Source: Pedobacter frigidisoli
GTDB taxonomy: Bacteria > Bacteroidota > Bacteroidia > Sphingobacteriales > Sphingobacteriaceae
Direction of reading: 5' to 3'
Assembly: GCF_004331675.1 (NCBI RefSeq)
Contig: NZ_SJSN01000010.1
Span: 62,001-126,000 of the forward strand
DNA length: 64,000 nt
Notes under the pieces: generated by a model
The model's database searches: none
Seen by the model: only the letters and a program-made list of their open reading frames with translations
What the model was told of the DNA's origin: nothing
Part shown: positions 8,244 through 18,721 of the stretch, piece after piece
Layout of the letters: every line of letters begins with the position of its first letter
How positions within the stretch are numbered: position 1 is the stretch's first letter
Translations under genes and position numbers: made by a program

Positions 8244-11200
8244 ATGACTAAATTAGATTTAAGAATATTTCTCTGCGCCTTTGCTTTATTTATCCTATTC
8301 AGCACTGGTACATTATTAGCGCAGCAAGATCGTTCAATCAAGCAGTTAGAGAAAATTAAAACCGCCTTTATAAATGCACCCGATACCATTCAAACCAGTG
8401 TTTATTGGTATTGGTTATCAGATAATATCTCTAAACAAGGTGTAATTAACGATCTGGAGGCGATGAAAAAAGTCGGCATCAATAGGGCTTTCATTGGGAA
8501 TATCGGTTTGGAGGATATGCCTTTCGGAAAGTTGAAGATGTTTTCTGAAGAATGGTGGGACATTATGCATACGGCGTTAAAAACCGCCACCCGATTAAAT
8601 ATCGAAATCGGACTCTTTAACAGCCCGGGCTGGAGCCAATCTGGTGGCCCATGGGTAAAGTCCACACAGGCCATGCGATACCTCACTTCTGCTCAGGTAA
8701 GCGCAACTGGCCCAACAAATTTCAGTCAGAAGCTCCCATTGCCCAATCCAGTTTTTGAAGATGTAAAAGTGATTGCCTATCCCGCTGGCGATAATGACAA
8801 TATCATTTTGCTAAAACCCAATTTAAGTTCCACGCCATCAACAAAGGATTTAAGGCCTTTAATGGATAATTCATTTACATCCGCTATTAGATTAGAAAGA
8901 GAGCAACCTTTTACGCTCGATATTAATGTAGATCAAAATTTTACAGCGAGAAGCTTAACCATTTATTTTGCCGATAATGCCACTTCCTTTAGGGTGAAAA
9001 TCCTTGCAGAAACAAATGGCAGCTACGAGGAAGTAAAAAATATTAAGGTTAACCGTTCCAATAGCAACCTCAATGTGGGTTTCTCTCCCTACGGACCAGC
9101 GGCTATTTCCTTTCCGGAAAGCAGGGGTAAAAAGTTCAGAATTGTGTTTAGCGAAATATCCTCATCCTTTGGAATAACTGAACTAAAACTTTCGCAAACA
9201 CCAATCGTAGAAGATTATATCGAAAAATCACTGGCGAAGATGTGGCAAACGCCACTCCCTTATTGGGATGCTTATCTTTGGAAAGATCAGGCAGCCTCAA
9301 CTGATCAAAAATTATTGATCAACCCCAATCAGGTAATTGATATTTCGAAACTGATGTCTGCCGATGGAACGCTTAAATGGAAAGTTCCCGCCGGAAACTG
9401 GATTATCGAGCGTACCGGTATGACGCCCACAAACGTAACCAACAGTCCTGCCGCTCCGGAAGGAAAGGGATTGGAGACCGATAAGATGAGCAAAGAGCAT
9501 AGCTGCCCATTTTGATGCCTTTATGGGCGAGGTGCTTAGACGCATTCCTGCAGAGGACAGAAAAACCTGGAAAATGGTAGTTCAGGATAGTTATGAGACT
9601 GGTGGGCAAAACTGGACAGATGATTTTATTAAACAGTTTCGTAAGCGTTACCATTACGATCCAATGCCATTCTTGCCCGTTCTTCATGGAAAAGTAGTGC
9701 AGAGCGAAGATTATTCTAATCGCTTTCTTTGGGATTTAAGGCGTTTGGTGGCCGATAAGGTTGCTCACGATTACGTTGGCGGACTGGGTAAAATCAGTCA
9801 TAAAAACGGACTTCGCACCTGGCTGGAATGTTATGGGCATTGGGGCTTTCCCGGCGAATTTTTACAATACGGCGGTCAGGCAGATGAGGTTGGTGGTGAG
9901 TTCTGGAGCCTGGGCGATCTTGGGAATATCGAAAATCGTGCGGCTTCATCCTCAGCACACATTTATGGAAAAACCAAGGTATCTGCCGAATCATTTACCA
10001 GTGCCGATCCTGCCTTTTCACGTACACCAGCGGGTATGAAACAAAGAGCCGATCGCTTTTTTACTGAGGGCATTAATAGCTCCTTACTCCATGTTTACAT
10101 CCACCAACCAAATGAAGATAAATTACCAGGTGTAAATGCTTGGTTTGGTAATGAATTTAACCGCCACAACACTTGGTTTGCAGATATGGATATTTTCTTG
10201 CAGTACCTTAAGCGATGCAACATGATGCTGCAACAAGGTAAATACGTGGCCGACATAGCTTACTTCATCGGGGAGGATGCGCCTAAGATGACGGGGATTC
10301 AAGATCCAAAACTGCCAGATGGTTACAATTTCGATTACATCAATGCGGAGGTAATTGAAACCCGCATGAAGGTTAAAAACGGAAAGATGGTGCTGCCAGA
10401 TGGCATGCAATACAGTATTTTGGTTTTGCCCAATCTACAGACCATGCGACCAGAACTACTGGAAAAGATTCGAAATTTGGTAATATCGGGAGCGGTAGTT
10501 TTGGGGCCAAAACCATCAAAATCACCAAGTATGCAAAATGGCCTAAAAGCCGATCAAAAAGTACAAAAACTAGCTGCCGAACTTTGGGGAGCAATCGATG
10601 GAAAAACAGTTCAGGTGAATCCCTTAGGTAAGGGAATGGTAATGAGTGGTATGGATCTCCAGCAGGCAATGGACTACCTGAAGATTCCTGCAGATTACAG
10701 TTCAAGCGAAAAAGACATACCGTTTATCCATAGGGAAATAAACGGAGGCTCGATTTTCTTTCTTTCTAACCAAAATAATGCACCTGTAAGTTTTAACGCT
10801 AAGTTTCGAGTAGCTGGTAAACACGCCCAGCTTTGGAATCCCGTTACCGGACACATAAGAAAACTCCCTCATGTTAAAAATCTAGAGCCCTCAACCGAAA
10901 TTCCACTTGAACTAGCACCATTGGAAAGTGCCTTTATCATTTTTACTGATGAAGATCTATCCTTACCCAGCCAGCAACAACTTAATTATCCAAAGCCATC
11001 GCGTACCTTGGCAATTGAAGGGGAATGGTCGGTACAGTTTGATCAAAAGGGGCGTGGGCCAAAAAATCCAATAGCATTTACAACTTTACAGGATTGGAGC
11101 AAAAGTGAGAACGACAGCGTCAAATATTTTTCTGGTCATGCCATTTACGCCAAATCCTTTAATTTCGATCAGGCAAAGCAGGGAGAAACCATTATGCTCG

Positions 11201-11484
11201 ATCTTGGAAACCTTACGGCAATTGCCAAGGTGAAATTAAATGGTATTGCTGTTGGTGGTGCTTGGATCGCCCCATTTCGCATCGACATCACCAGTGTCCT
11301 AAAGGCAGGAGAAAATAAGCTGGAAATTTCTGTCGTTAATACTTGGGTAAACCGATTGATAGGCGATAGCAAGCTTCCCGAAGCGCAAAGAAAAACTTCG
11401 CTAACCGTTAATCCTTACAAACCGGATAGCAAATTGCAGCCGTCAGGTCTTTTAGGTCCAGTGAAGATTGAGGTGATGAATTAG
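8244..11484 (+). pseudogene. GH106-type alpha-L-rhamnosidase, split by a frameshift
   Basis: Two consecutive frames make one protein of about 1,080 residues. The first (8244-9515) has a signal peptide and the GH106 N-terminal part (SVYWYWLSDNISKQGVINDL, WSQSGGPWV). The second carries the catalytic half and a C-terminal beta-sandwich (LNGIAVGGAWIAPFRID). The frame changes at 9498: after GAG (9495-9497) one base, C, must be skipped to read ATA GCT GCC CAT TTT, restoring the expected KE-IAAHFDAF. The second frame's first ATG (9523) lies inside the domain, so it is not an independent gene. Both halves are otherwise intact, so the mutation is recent or a sequencing error. GH106 enzymes remove rhamnose from pectin (RG-I) side chains; no SusCD pair is near. 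Confidence 0.8.
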
Positions 11485-11597
11485 TAATTCAATTATAATG
11501 ATTTAGCGCAAATCAATGAAGTTTTGAAGAACATGCCAGCGATATTCAAACATTAACCAATTATTATGAGGGCAAAAGCTTTAGTTTTGATATAGCA

Positions 11598-12017
11598 TTA
11601 TCGTTTCTTCATAATGGTCCTGATCTTTGGAAAAAGGCCACTATCAATAATTGGGGTACGCAGGTAGGATTTTACCAATTTAGATAATTCATCAATATGG
11701 AAAGGCTTTTCCAATACAGCATTACAGCCATATTCTGTCATGGGAAAAAGTACCCTGGCGTAGGCAGACATGATGATAATTGGAGTTTGCTCAAATAGAT
11801 CCATCCCGCGTATTGCCCCGCTAAGTTCTCCTCCATTCCAATCAGGTAGCATGTAATCGATCAAGAAGAGGTCGGGTTTAAATTGCTCCATATGAGAAAA
11901 TACGTGTTCTGTATCGGATATGCCGAGGCATTCATAGGCATCCAGTGTAAGTATTTCCTGAATGGTTTCCAGTAGTACCAGATCATCCTCTATGATCATG
12001 ATTTTCTTTTGGGGCAT
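11598..12017 (-). CDS. Receiver-only response regulator
   Basis: 139 residues, a single CheY-like receiver domain. The acidic pocket is EDD (10-12), the phosphorylation site D54 lies in FLIDYMLPDW, the switch residue is S84 (IIMSAY) and the conserved lysine K104 is in LEKPF. There is no output domain after residue ~120, only a short basic tail. It would be phosphorylated by an unlinked kinase and act through protein contact. No kinase is adjacent. Confidence 0.9.
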   Translation of the reverse strand: MPQKKIMIIEDDLVLLETIQEILTLDAYECLGISDTEHVFSHMEQFKPDLFLIDYMLPDWNGGELSGAIRGMDLFEQTPIIIMSAYARVLFPMTEYGCNAVLEKPFHIDELSKLVKSYLRTPIIDSGLFPKIRTIMKKR

Positions 12018-12229
12018 TTGTTGCTCAGTTTTATTAGAAACAGCTTATACTGGCCATTTGTTTCATCATTTAAGCTATATTTAAGAACTAAATCCTAATT
12101 TGACTAGGGCTATTGTTTGATAAGAAATCCAGTTCACTAAGGCATGGTTTTTGTATTGCGCAGAAAAGCCTTAAAAACGATATTAGTTGATTCATACTGT
12201 TAGTAGGAGAGTACCTAAAACCAAAATTC

Positions 12230-12655
12230 ATGAAATATATTATTCCAATAATTGCTGCTTTTTTAATGTTTACCATTCGAGCTCAGGCTCAGGTAACCCC
12301 AATACGAACAGGGTGGCATTCCCTTACCATTCAATGGATAAGTTTTAATGAGGCCGAACCTGGAAGGGTTTACATTAGGTCAATTGGTAAAGATGAGTAT
12401 AGTATACAGGGTGAGCAAGTAGATAGGGATTCAAAAGAGTATGTGAAGATAAATGGCACCTTGCTTAACAAAGGGCGCACACTGAAATTCAATGGAAATA
12501 TAGTCTCCAAGATCAATTCCAATAATGATGGACAGCCCTGCGAACTTAATGGGCTTTACCTATTTAAGGCGAGTGGAGTGCGGAAATATTGGCGCTTGCA
12601 ACACCTGCTCAATTGCGATGGAGAGACCACCGATTATATCGATATCTTCTTTTAA
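12230..12655 (+). CDS. Small secreted protein of unknown function
   Basis: 141 residues with a clear signal peptide (MKYIIPIIAAFLMF, cleavage after AQA). The mature part is mostly beta, has two cysteines (in QPCELNG and LLNCDGE) and resembles small periplasmic proteins of Bacteroidota in which the fourth to sixth strands describe a quantity (IQGEQ, VKINGTLL, LKFNGNI). I do not recognise a family. The upstream region contains no close gene on the same strand. Confidence 0.65.
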   Translation: MKYIIPIIAAFLMFTIRAQAQVTPIRTGWHSLTIQWISFNEAEPGRVYIRSIGKDEYSIQGEQVDRDSKEYVKINGTLLNKGRTLKFNGNIVSKINSNNDGQPCELNGLYLFKASGVRKYWRLQHLLNCDGETTDYIDIFF

Positions 12656-12708
12656 GTTTTTTAGTAGATTGGGGCCCGAAGTTATTGTGGGCAAAAATCC
12701 GTATCAAA

Positions 12709-13095
12709 CTATTCTCTCACGAAACGATAACCGCATCCCTCAAAGCAAGGTGGATTTAGAGTGAGGGACCTTGCAGAAACCTTGTAACGATAAGGTATGG
12801 ACCTCATGTAGGATTTTGAATAGACTTCCATTGTTACACTATCTAAAATCTTGAAAGTCTGTAGATCAGATAATGCATCCCCATTCATCTGGCCCGATCG
12901 CTCGAGGTTAAGATACTGTGGATTTCCTTTCACTTTCATGTACCTACCACTGCCATCTCCGGGATCTGCCAACGTTTCGGTAAGCTTCCATCTCCCATAA
13001 ATTTCTCCCGGACCATCTTCAACAGTATCCTTGTTTTTTTTGCAGGCGAAAATCATTAAGCTTATAAAAAGCATTACGAGAGATGTTCTTTTCAT
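12709..13095 (-). CDS. Lipocalin-like small lipoprotein
   Basis: 128 residues. The N-terminus is a lipoprotein signal (MKRTSLVMLFISLMIFAC, with the cysteine followed by KKNKD). The body GEIYGRWKLTETLADPGDG is the usual opening of the small lipocalin-like proteins common in Pedobacter and relatives, and alternating strands follow. A cysteine pair in PPCFEGCGY near the end may form a disulfide. The ligand is unknown. It converges with the gene at 12230-12655. Confidence 0.7.
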   Translation of the reverse strand: MKRTSLVMLFISLMIFACKKNKDTVEDGPGEIYGRWKLTETLADPGDGSGRYMKVKGNPQYLNLERSGQMNGDALSDLQTFKILDSVTMEVYSKSYMRSIPYRYKVSARSLTLNPPCFEGCGYRFVRE

Positions 13096-13575
13096 GATGC
13101 TGGTTTTTTAATATAAACGACTTAAATATATAAATCGCTACAATGAACAGAAAAAATTTTAATGGATCTTGCAACTCTTTCATCCTGTTTCGCAAGGCCT
13201 TTCGTTGCTTAAGCAGGTCATTGGGTTTCCGATCAACGTGGTTAACCTACTCAAGATATCTCCTTGGTTTTACCGAATCGTGACCTGCGCTCAATAGCGA
13301 AATTTAATAATGAAAATATCAATTTCTTTATCATGGGTGATCAGTTTCTTCAGAAAAGTTATAATTTGGCAATATCATTGCCAAGGTATTAAAGGCAATT
13401 TGTGATCTCAATTTAGAATCCAATATCCCTATAGAATTAATATTGCGTTAGTAAAATTAAGCCCTAAAATCCTGAAATATGATTGAGGGAAAATATGGTC
13501 ATATTTTGTTAATTAAAATCAATAGAAGACAAGCTCAAATGGCTTTATTTGTACTTAACGTTTATGCATTTCAAT
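13096..13575. other. Gap with no gene seen
   Basis: About 480 bases upstream of the GH30 gene with stops in every frame and no hairpin strong enough to report. It presumably contains the promoters of the divergent lipoprotein and GH30 genes. Confidence 0.4.
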
Positions 13576-15135
13576 ATGAATAAGATAGTGGCACTTTTAC
13601 TCCTGTCGTTCGGACTTACCATAACGGCATCTGCCCAGCAGCAGGATTCCCTGGTCGCCATCAGTATCGATCTCAATAAAACTTATCAAACCATAGAAAA
13701 TATTGGCTCATCGGGCTGCTGGTTTTCTGAGGGTATCGGGAAGTATTGGCCGGTAGCAAAAAGAGAGCGCATTGCCGAAATGCTATTTAGCCAGGAACTA
13801 GATGCAAAAGGCCAGCCAAAAGGCATTGGTCTTTCTGCTTGGAGATTTAACATCGGCGCCGGCACTTTAGAGCAGGGCGATGCCAGTGGCATTAAAGATT
13901 TCCGACGCAGGGCAGATGGTTTTTTAAATGCCGATGGATCTTACGATTTGACCAAGCAGGCTGGCTACCGTTTCTTTTCGCAAAAAGCCAAGGATTATGG
14001 CGTGGAAACCCTCATCGCTTTCTCCAATTCTCCACCGGTACAATTCACAAAGAATAAGCTCGGCTACAAAACAGAAAAAGACTACAGATCCAATCTGAGG
14101 GAAGATGCCTATGGCGATTATGCAAAATTCCTGACCAAAGTAATCAAACATTTTGATGAGCAAAAACTTCATTTCGATTACATTAGCCCTGTTAATGAAC
14201 CACAGTGGGATTGGTCGCACAAATACATGGAGGCCCATCAGGAGGGAAGCCCATGGAGTAATGAGGAGATCTATAAAATCACCAAAGCCCTAAATACCGA
14301 GTTAGGGAATGAAAGGCTGACGAGTAAAATATTGGTAACCGAGGCTGGAATGCTCAACTATTTGTATGGAGGCAGCGGTCATGCGGCCAATCAGATCCAA
14401 ACGTTCTTCAATCCTAAAAGCCCACTTTATTTGGGTAGTCTTCAAAATGTGCCCAAAATCGTAGCGGGGCATGGTTATTTCACCGAATCTAACGATAGTG
14501 TGTTATTCGATATAAGAAAGCATTTGGCAGATACAGCAAAAGTATATGGGGTAAAATATTGGCAATCGGAATACTCCATGTTGGCCGATGGATTTAAGGA
14601 GGGCAACATGGGCGACAGAACTGCAATGGACTGCGCTATATTTCTCTCAAAAGTGATTCATGCCGACCTCACAGTAGGCAATGCCACGGCTTGGCAATTT
14701 TGGAATGCCTATGAACCGGGCAGCGCAGAAAAAAACACGAGATACTACCTCATTGCCTTACAAGGAAATCCAGATTTTAAGGATGGAAGTTTTCAAGACA
14801 CCAAAAACCTTTGGGCCTTGGGCCATTACAGCAGATTTATTCGGCCAGGGATGATTAGGGTGGAAATGCAGCAAGATGGAAAACTGAAAAATAATCAACT
14901 GATGATCTCGGCATTCAAAAATTTAGACGGGAAATTGGTAGTTGTTGCCACAAACGCAGGCAGGGAAAAAATTCGGTTGAAAATGAACATATTGAATGCT
15001 AAAAAATACAGTTGGGTGAGCAGATACCTCACTACAGCTGATTTAAACATCAATATGTTATCCGAAGTAATAAAAGACGATCAAAGGTCGATTATATTAC
15101 CTGCCAGATCAATCTCAACATTTGTGATGGACTAG
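13576..15135 (+). CDS. Glycoside hydrolase family 30, secreted
   Basis: 519 residues from the ATG at 13576, chosen over 13549 because MNKIVALLLLSFGL then starts a normal signal peptide (cleavage near ASA-QQ). The GH30 (beta/alpha)8 domain has its acid/base glutamate in SPVNEPQW (E208) and nucleophile in WQSEYSM (E332). It also shows SAWRFNIGAG and FSNSPP, typical of the subfamilies acting on galactan, glucan or xylan. A beta-sandwich follows from about 440. Family members cleave beta-1,6-galactan, beta-1,6-glucan or glucuronoxylan; the subfamily cannot be fixed here. It is followed by a decayed phytase. Confidence 0.85.
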   Translation: MNKIVALLLLSFGLTITASAQQQDSLVAISIDLNKTYQTIENIGSSGCWFSEGIGKYWPVAKRERIAEMLFSQELDAKGQPKGIGLSAWRFNIGAGTLEQGDASGIKDFRRRADGFLNADGSYDLTKQAGYRFFSQKAKDYGVETLIAFSNSPPVQFTKNKLGYKTEKDYRSNLREDAYGDYAKFLTKVIKHFDEQKLHFDYISPVNEPQWDWSHKYMEAHQEGSPWSNEEIYKITKALNTELGNERLTSKILVTEAGMLNYLYGGSGHAANQIQTFFNPKSPLYLGSLQNVPKIVAGHGYFTESNDSVLFDIRKHLADTAKVYGVKYWQSEYSMLADGFKEGNMGDRTAMDCAIFLSKVIHADLTVGNATAWQFWNAYEPGSAEKNTRYYLIALQGNPDFKDGSFQDTKNLWALGHYSRFIRPGMIRVEMQQDGKLKNNQLMISAFKNLDGKLVVVATNAGREKIRLKMNILNAKKYSWVSRYLTTADLNINMLSEVIKDDQRSIILPARSISTFVMD

Positions 15136-15227
15136 AATACATTTATTTAATTCTTCTAAATGCTGAGGAGGGTTCGGCAGCTAAACCCAACTGTCCCGAT
15201 ATTAAAATAAATCCTAATTCCAAGCTT

Positions 15228-15660
15228 GACCAATCATCAATTTGATTCATTCGTTAACATTAGCTGCCAAATCTATGGGGTATAGGTACAGATGAGCGTA
15301 CAAATGGAGGTCTGTATGCGTTTGATCTATGGGGGAATATTATTACATCCAAAACAATTATGGACTTAAACAGGCCTAATAACTTAGACATCGCCTATGG
15401 CTTGAGCATTAAGGGTAAAGGCCGACATTGTAGTAACCACCGAACGTTATACCCATTAATTGAGAATCTATTCGCTCCCCAATAACCTTTCATTTCTATC
15501 CCTGGGAGGATATAGCAAGGAAAAAGTTAGATTTGAGCCATTAGTGATATGGAAAGTGACCCTCCAACGCCGATAGCTAAATGCTATTGATCCCTAATTT
15601 TTTTAATGCTGCTCTGGGAAGCGCGGTAATTGGTAGATCCAAAACAGGCGCATATGAATC
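15228..15660 (+). pseudogene. Decayed beta-propeller 3-phytase remnant
   Basis: Conceptual translation across stops and frames recovers phytase (PF02333) landmarks in order. At 15228 on, an altered version of the D-D-P-A-I-W entry motif (DQSSI, then a TGA where W is expected) is followed by GIGTDERTNGGLYAFDLWG, then NRPNNLDIAYGL. The frame shifts at about 15420 to ADIVVTTER, then YTH-stop-LRIYSLPN, and a third frame gives AVIGRSKTG near 15623. Phytases have equivalents GTDxxTNGGLYVFDL, RPNNVDVEYGL, DIAVVTER and VGRKTG. At least three stops and two frame changes show it is dead. The C-terminal blades are gone. Confidence 0.6.
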
Positions 15661-15856
15661 GACCACAGACCAGCGGGCGGGAGATATGGTATGTTGGGCG
15701 AGCTGTTCAGTTATTTTGGTCGTTGAGCAAAGAGACTTTGTCCCGATTTATCAACAAGATAGGCTCAATGTTTTGGACTTCAGGTATAATTGTAACAATT
15801 AGCATGTATTAAAACCATATCCACAAAGACCTGTTATTCAATCTCAACTAAAAAAA

Positions 15857-16051
15857 ATGAGAAGAGGTAAGATAATTAATATAACCCTTTCCGAGGGAAG
15901 GGGATTCATAATAGATGAGAATGATGAGGAGATTCCATTCTGCCTGAAGATGCTAGACAATCGCCTGGGAATTGCAGATGAGGTACTCTTTGAGATCGTC
16001 AAGACCAACTACGGTCTTACGGCAATGAATATCAAGGCTCTCGTAGCCTAA
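15857..16051 (+). CDS. Divergent cold-shock-domain-like small protein
   Basis: 64 residues with the order of a cold-shock OB fold: GKIINITLSEGRGFIIDEND (cf. G-K-V-K-F-F-N..K-G-F-G-F-I), IPFCLKML in place of the second RNA-binding stretch, then GIADEVLFEIVKTNYGLTAMNIKAL (cf. G-x-x-V-x-F-E...G-x-x-A-x-N-V). The aromatic RNP1 and RNP2 residues are largely lost, so nucleic-acid binding may be weak. It stands alone between the phytase remnant and a LuxR-like gene. Confidence 0.55.
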   Translation: MRRGKIINITLSEGRGFIIDENDEEIPFCLKMLDNRLGIADEVLFEIVKTNYGLTAMNIKALVA

Positions 16052-16704
16052 ATGCACCTTACAGAATATTTATAGTTATGATCGTTGAATTGCTTGCGCT
16101 ATTTAAATACTTGAGAGTAGGATGAGGTCTTGATTGATCCAGATAGGTTTATTGGCATCGTCAGAACAGTCCTAATATCCCTGATGATATATTATTGAAC
16201 AACTGACGTACTTTTTTGGTATTAGTCTCAAATTCCTTAAGTCACAGAATCCTGATCAAATATTTTGGAGAACATTTGGAGTTACAGATGCAACCATAAG
16301 AGGCTAAACCAAAATAATCCGACAAGCTCTCGGGTGATGTATATTTACTATCACCCCTGAACGGGTTAGTGTCTTTTTATTCTGGATGCGAAACTCATGG
16401 GCCGCAGTCCAAAAACACTTCCTTCAGAAATATTTCCAGTATTAGCGATCCTCATTTTACTAGATTCTGTAGAGGATACGGCAACAATTTCAAGAATGGC
16501 TTGTTTGGTGAAAGTTCTTATTGTACCAGTCGAGGCTTTGTCCAATAGCTAAATCAATTTACCCCATATATATTCGGTCGTATTGAGCCCTTGAACAATT
16601 TTCATAATAGGTCAGGTTGCAAAGGGCATAATGAGCTTATCCGCCACATGTAACAATATTCTTATATAGAATAATTGCCCAGTGATAATCCATATCTTCC
16701 ACAG
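16052..16704. other. Gap with no gene seen
   Basis: About 650 bases. One plus-strand reading (around 16330-16550) runs for ~70 codons but starts nowhere sensible and resembles nothing I know. I cannot support a gene here. Confidence 0.4.
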
Positions 16705-16929
16705 ATGGAAAACAATATCCCCCCAGATGCCGTAAACAAATTATCTGACAAGCTGGAACAGGTATTGATCTTGGTTGCTGAAGGTGCTACAAATGCAGAG
16801 ATTGGTGAAAAACTCTTTTTGAGTAAAAGAACTATTGAGAAGTTAAGAGCTGATTTGATCATCATTACACGGACAAGGAATACCGCATCACTAATCACTT
16901 TTGCCTTTAGGAATGGGTTGATTGTCTAA
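16705..16929 (+). CDS. Short LuxR/GerE-type HTH regulator
   Basis: 74 residues from the ATG at 16705 (an upstream start at 16675 adds ten residues of no known domain). The protein is essentially one GerE helix-turn-helix: LEQVLILVAEGATNAEIGEK then LFLSKRTIEKLRADLI, the recognition helix, then an extra helix. There is no receiver or ligand domain, so it is either a minimal DNA-binding protein or the remaining C-terminus of a NarL-type regulator. No upstream reading supports a lost N-terminus. Confidence 0.6.
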   Translation: MENNIPPDAVNKLSDKLEQVLILVAEGATNAEIGEKLFLSKRTIEKLRADLIIITRTRNTASLITFAFRNGLIV

Positions 16930-17527
16930 GTGCAATCTGTCCACACCATTTTGTCTCTAAAAATGTACGGAGTCTCCATTCATTCCCCAACTACGCCTTT
17001 TAAGCTTTATCTTTATTATTCCATTGCGTTAAGGTATTCTCCTATAATGAGTGCACTCTTAATAAAACCCTTTATCTGCTGGAGAATATTCTTCCATCTT
17101 CTCACGATCTGTAGTTCTTGTGTAGTTGTTCATGTTAGTGGATCTAAGATGACCTGGAAGGGTGGGTCGGTGGCCATTTTTTGGAGTGTTGGACTTTGAT
17201 CATTTTCAAGGCGATGTCCAATATATTTGCAGATGGGGTGCCGGAGGGCCTGCTGTCACTTGGTTGACCAATTTCACTGAACTCATTCGGCCAGCCCATT
17301 AAATAGGTCTTAGTACCTTTGACGATTGCAGATTCATTAAAGGTTTCTGGCCCGTTGGATTTCAACTGTTGCCAAATAACGCCTTATCACCTCGCACTTC
17401 CCTTATCCAATCAGCTGTTTGCCAAGTGTTAATTTAGGCTTATCGAAGGGATTCATTAGATAGAGATTCACAGAACTTTATCCCCCAAATCATGTTCTAA
17501 TTACACCACCAAGATCATTTTATCCCC
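16930..17527. other. Gap with only weak readings
   Basis: About 600 bases before the glycan cluster. A minus-strand reading (17144-17365, with KGTKTYLMGWPNEFSEIG) is protein-like but has no family, no good start, and breaks off, so it may be a fragment of a lost gene. I see no promoter I would defend for the cluster. Confidence 0.3.
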
Positions 17528-18721
17528 ATGAGTGCAAATTTACCACTAAGTGCAGAAATATGTTTTGAGGAACCTGCTCACCCGGCATTGAGACTATCAG
17601 TTATTATTCCGGCCAAGGACGAGGCCGATTTCATCACGACAACCTTGGATGCATTACGCATGCAAGTGGATAAGTATGAAAATGATATTCCTGACAATAC
17701 CTATGAGGTATTGGTTTTGACTAACAATTGTTCAGATGATACATTTGAGATCTGTCAGTGCTACCAAGCTAAATATCCCCACTTTCGGCTTTTCATTCAG
17801 AACGTGGTACTTGCCCCGTCAATAGCGCATATTGGTACGGTGAGACGCCTTTTAATGGATGCAGCCTATAAACGCTTAAGTTTCATAGCGGGGTATAGGG
17901 GGATAATTGTCTCTACCGATGCAGATAGTGAGGTAGATTCGCAATGGATCTATCATATAATTTCGGAAATGGATAAGGGAGTGGATGTTGTCGGTGGTAG
18001 AATTCTGCCACGAGCAACGCCAATCTTATCGAGAATACACCACTTAAGGGATGTCGCCTATCGTTTTCTTCGAACGCGATTGGAGGCCGAGCTAGATCCT
18101 TGCCAATCTAATCCCTGGCCCAGACATTTCCAATGTTATGGGCCAAGCCTTGCTGTTACCTGTGATATCTATGACCGGGCGGGTAGGCTTCCTGCCATTC
18201 CATATTTAGAGGACGAGGAGTTTCGAAAGGCCCTCAAGCGTATCGATGCAAAGATAAGGCATGCGCCAAATGTCCGGATCTATACATCTTCTAGACTTGT
18301 AGGAAGAGTAGATTTTGGGTTTTCGGTACAATTACAACAATGGACGAATATGAGCTTGAACAAGGAACAGCAAATGGTAGAATCACTTCAGAGCGTTTAT
18401 CTCCAATTGGGTCTTAAGCATGATCTTCGCAAGTTATGGTTGGCTATAATTGCTGGCAGGGATGTATTGTTGGAAATTAACGCGCTTGCCTTTAAGTTAC
18501 AGTGTGATGGCGAGGAGCTTTATATGATGCTCACCACAAGCGCTTATTTTGAGTCCTTATGGGAGAAGATAGAACTGCAGTTGGTTCAGTTGCAACCCAG
18601 TTTTGTAAGTTTACAGCCTATTTCGGTTGCTATAGAGGATTTTAGGGCATATTTTTCTAAGCGCACCACTACCAAGCCAAGTGCGTTGATCAATGCCATT
18701 ATACCTGTTGACTTAATCTAA
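17528..18721 (+). CDS. Family 2 glycosyltransferase
   Basis: 397 residues. A GT-A fold starts at residue ~22: LSVIIPAKDEADFITTTLDAL is the nucleotide-binding start of GT2, and IIVSTDADSEVD (~130) is the DxD metal site. A conserved LEDEEFRKAL (~226) corresponds to the E-D region of the acceptor side. The C-terminal 130 residues are helical and specific to this cluster. No membrane helix or signal is seen, so it acts in the cytoplasm. Its stop overlaps the next start by one base (TAATG at 18719), so the two are translationally coupled. Confidence 0.85.
   Translation: MSANLPLSAEICFEEPAHPALRLSVIIPAKDEADFITTTLDALRMQVDKYENDIPDNTYEVLVLTNNCSDDTFEICQCYQAKYPHFRLFIQNVVLAPSIAHIGTVRRLLMDAAYKRLSFIAGYRGIIVSTDADSEVDSQWIYHIISEMDKGVDVVGGRILPRATPILSRIHHLRDVAYRFLRTRLEAELDPCQSNPWPRHFQCYGPSLAVTCDIYDRAGRLPAIPYLEDEEFRKALKRIDAKIRHAPNVRIYTSSRLVGRVDFGFSVQLQQWTNMSLNKEQQMVESLQSVYLQLGLKHDLRKLWLAIIAGRDVLLEINALAFKLQCDGEELYMMLTTSAYFESLWEKIELQLVQLQPSFVSLQPISVAIEDFRAYFSKRTTTKPSALINAIIPVDLI

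Noticed and set aside
9523..9523. ATG at 9523 as an independent gene start
   Set aside because: It lies in the middle of the GH106 catalytic region; the codons just upstream (IAAHFDAF) continue the domain in the same frame.
17144..17365. Minus-strand 73-codon frame
   Set aside because: Protein-like patches but no known family and no start signal; mentioned only as a possible fragment.
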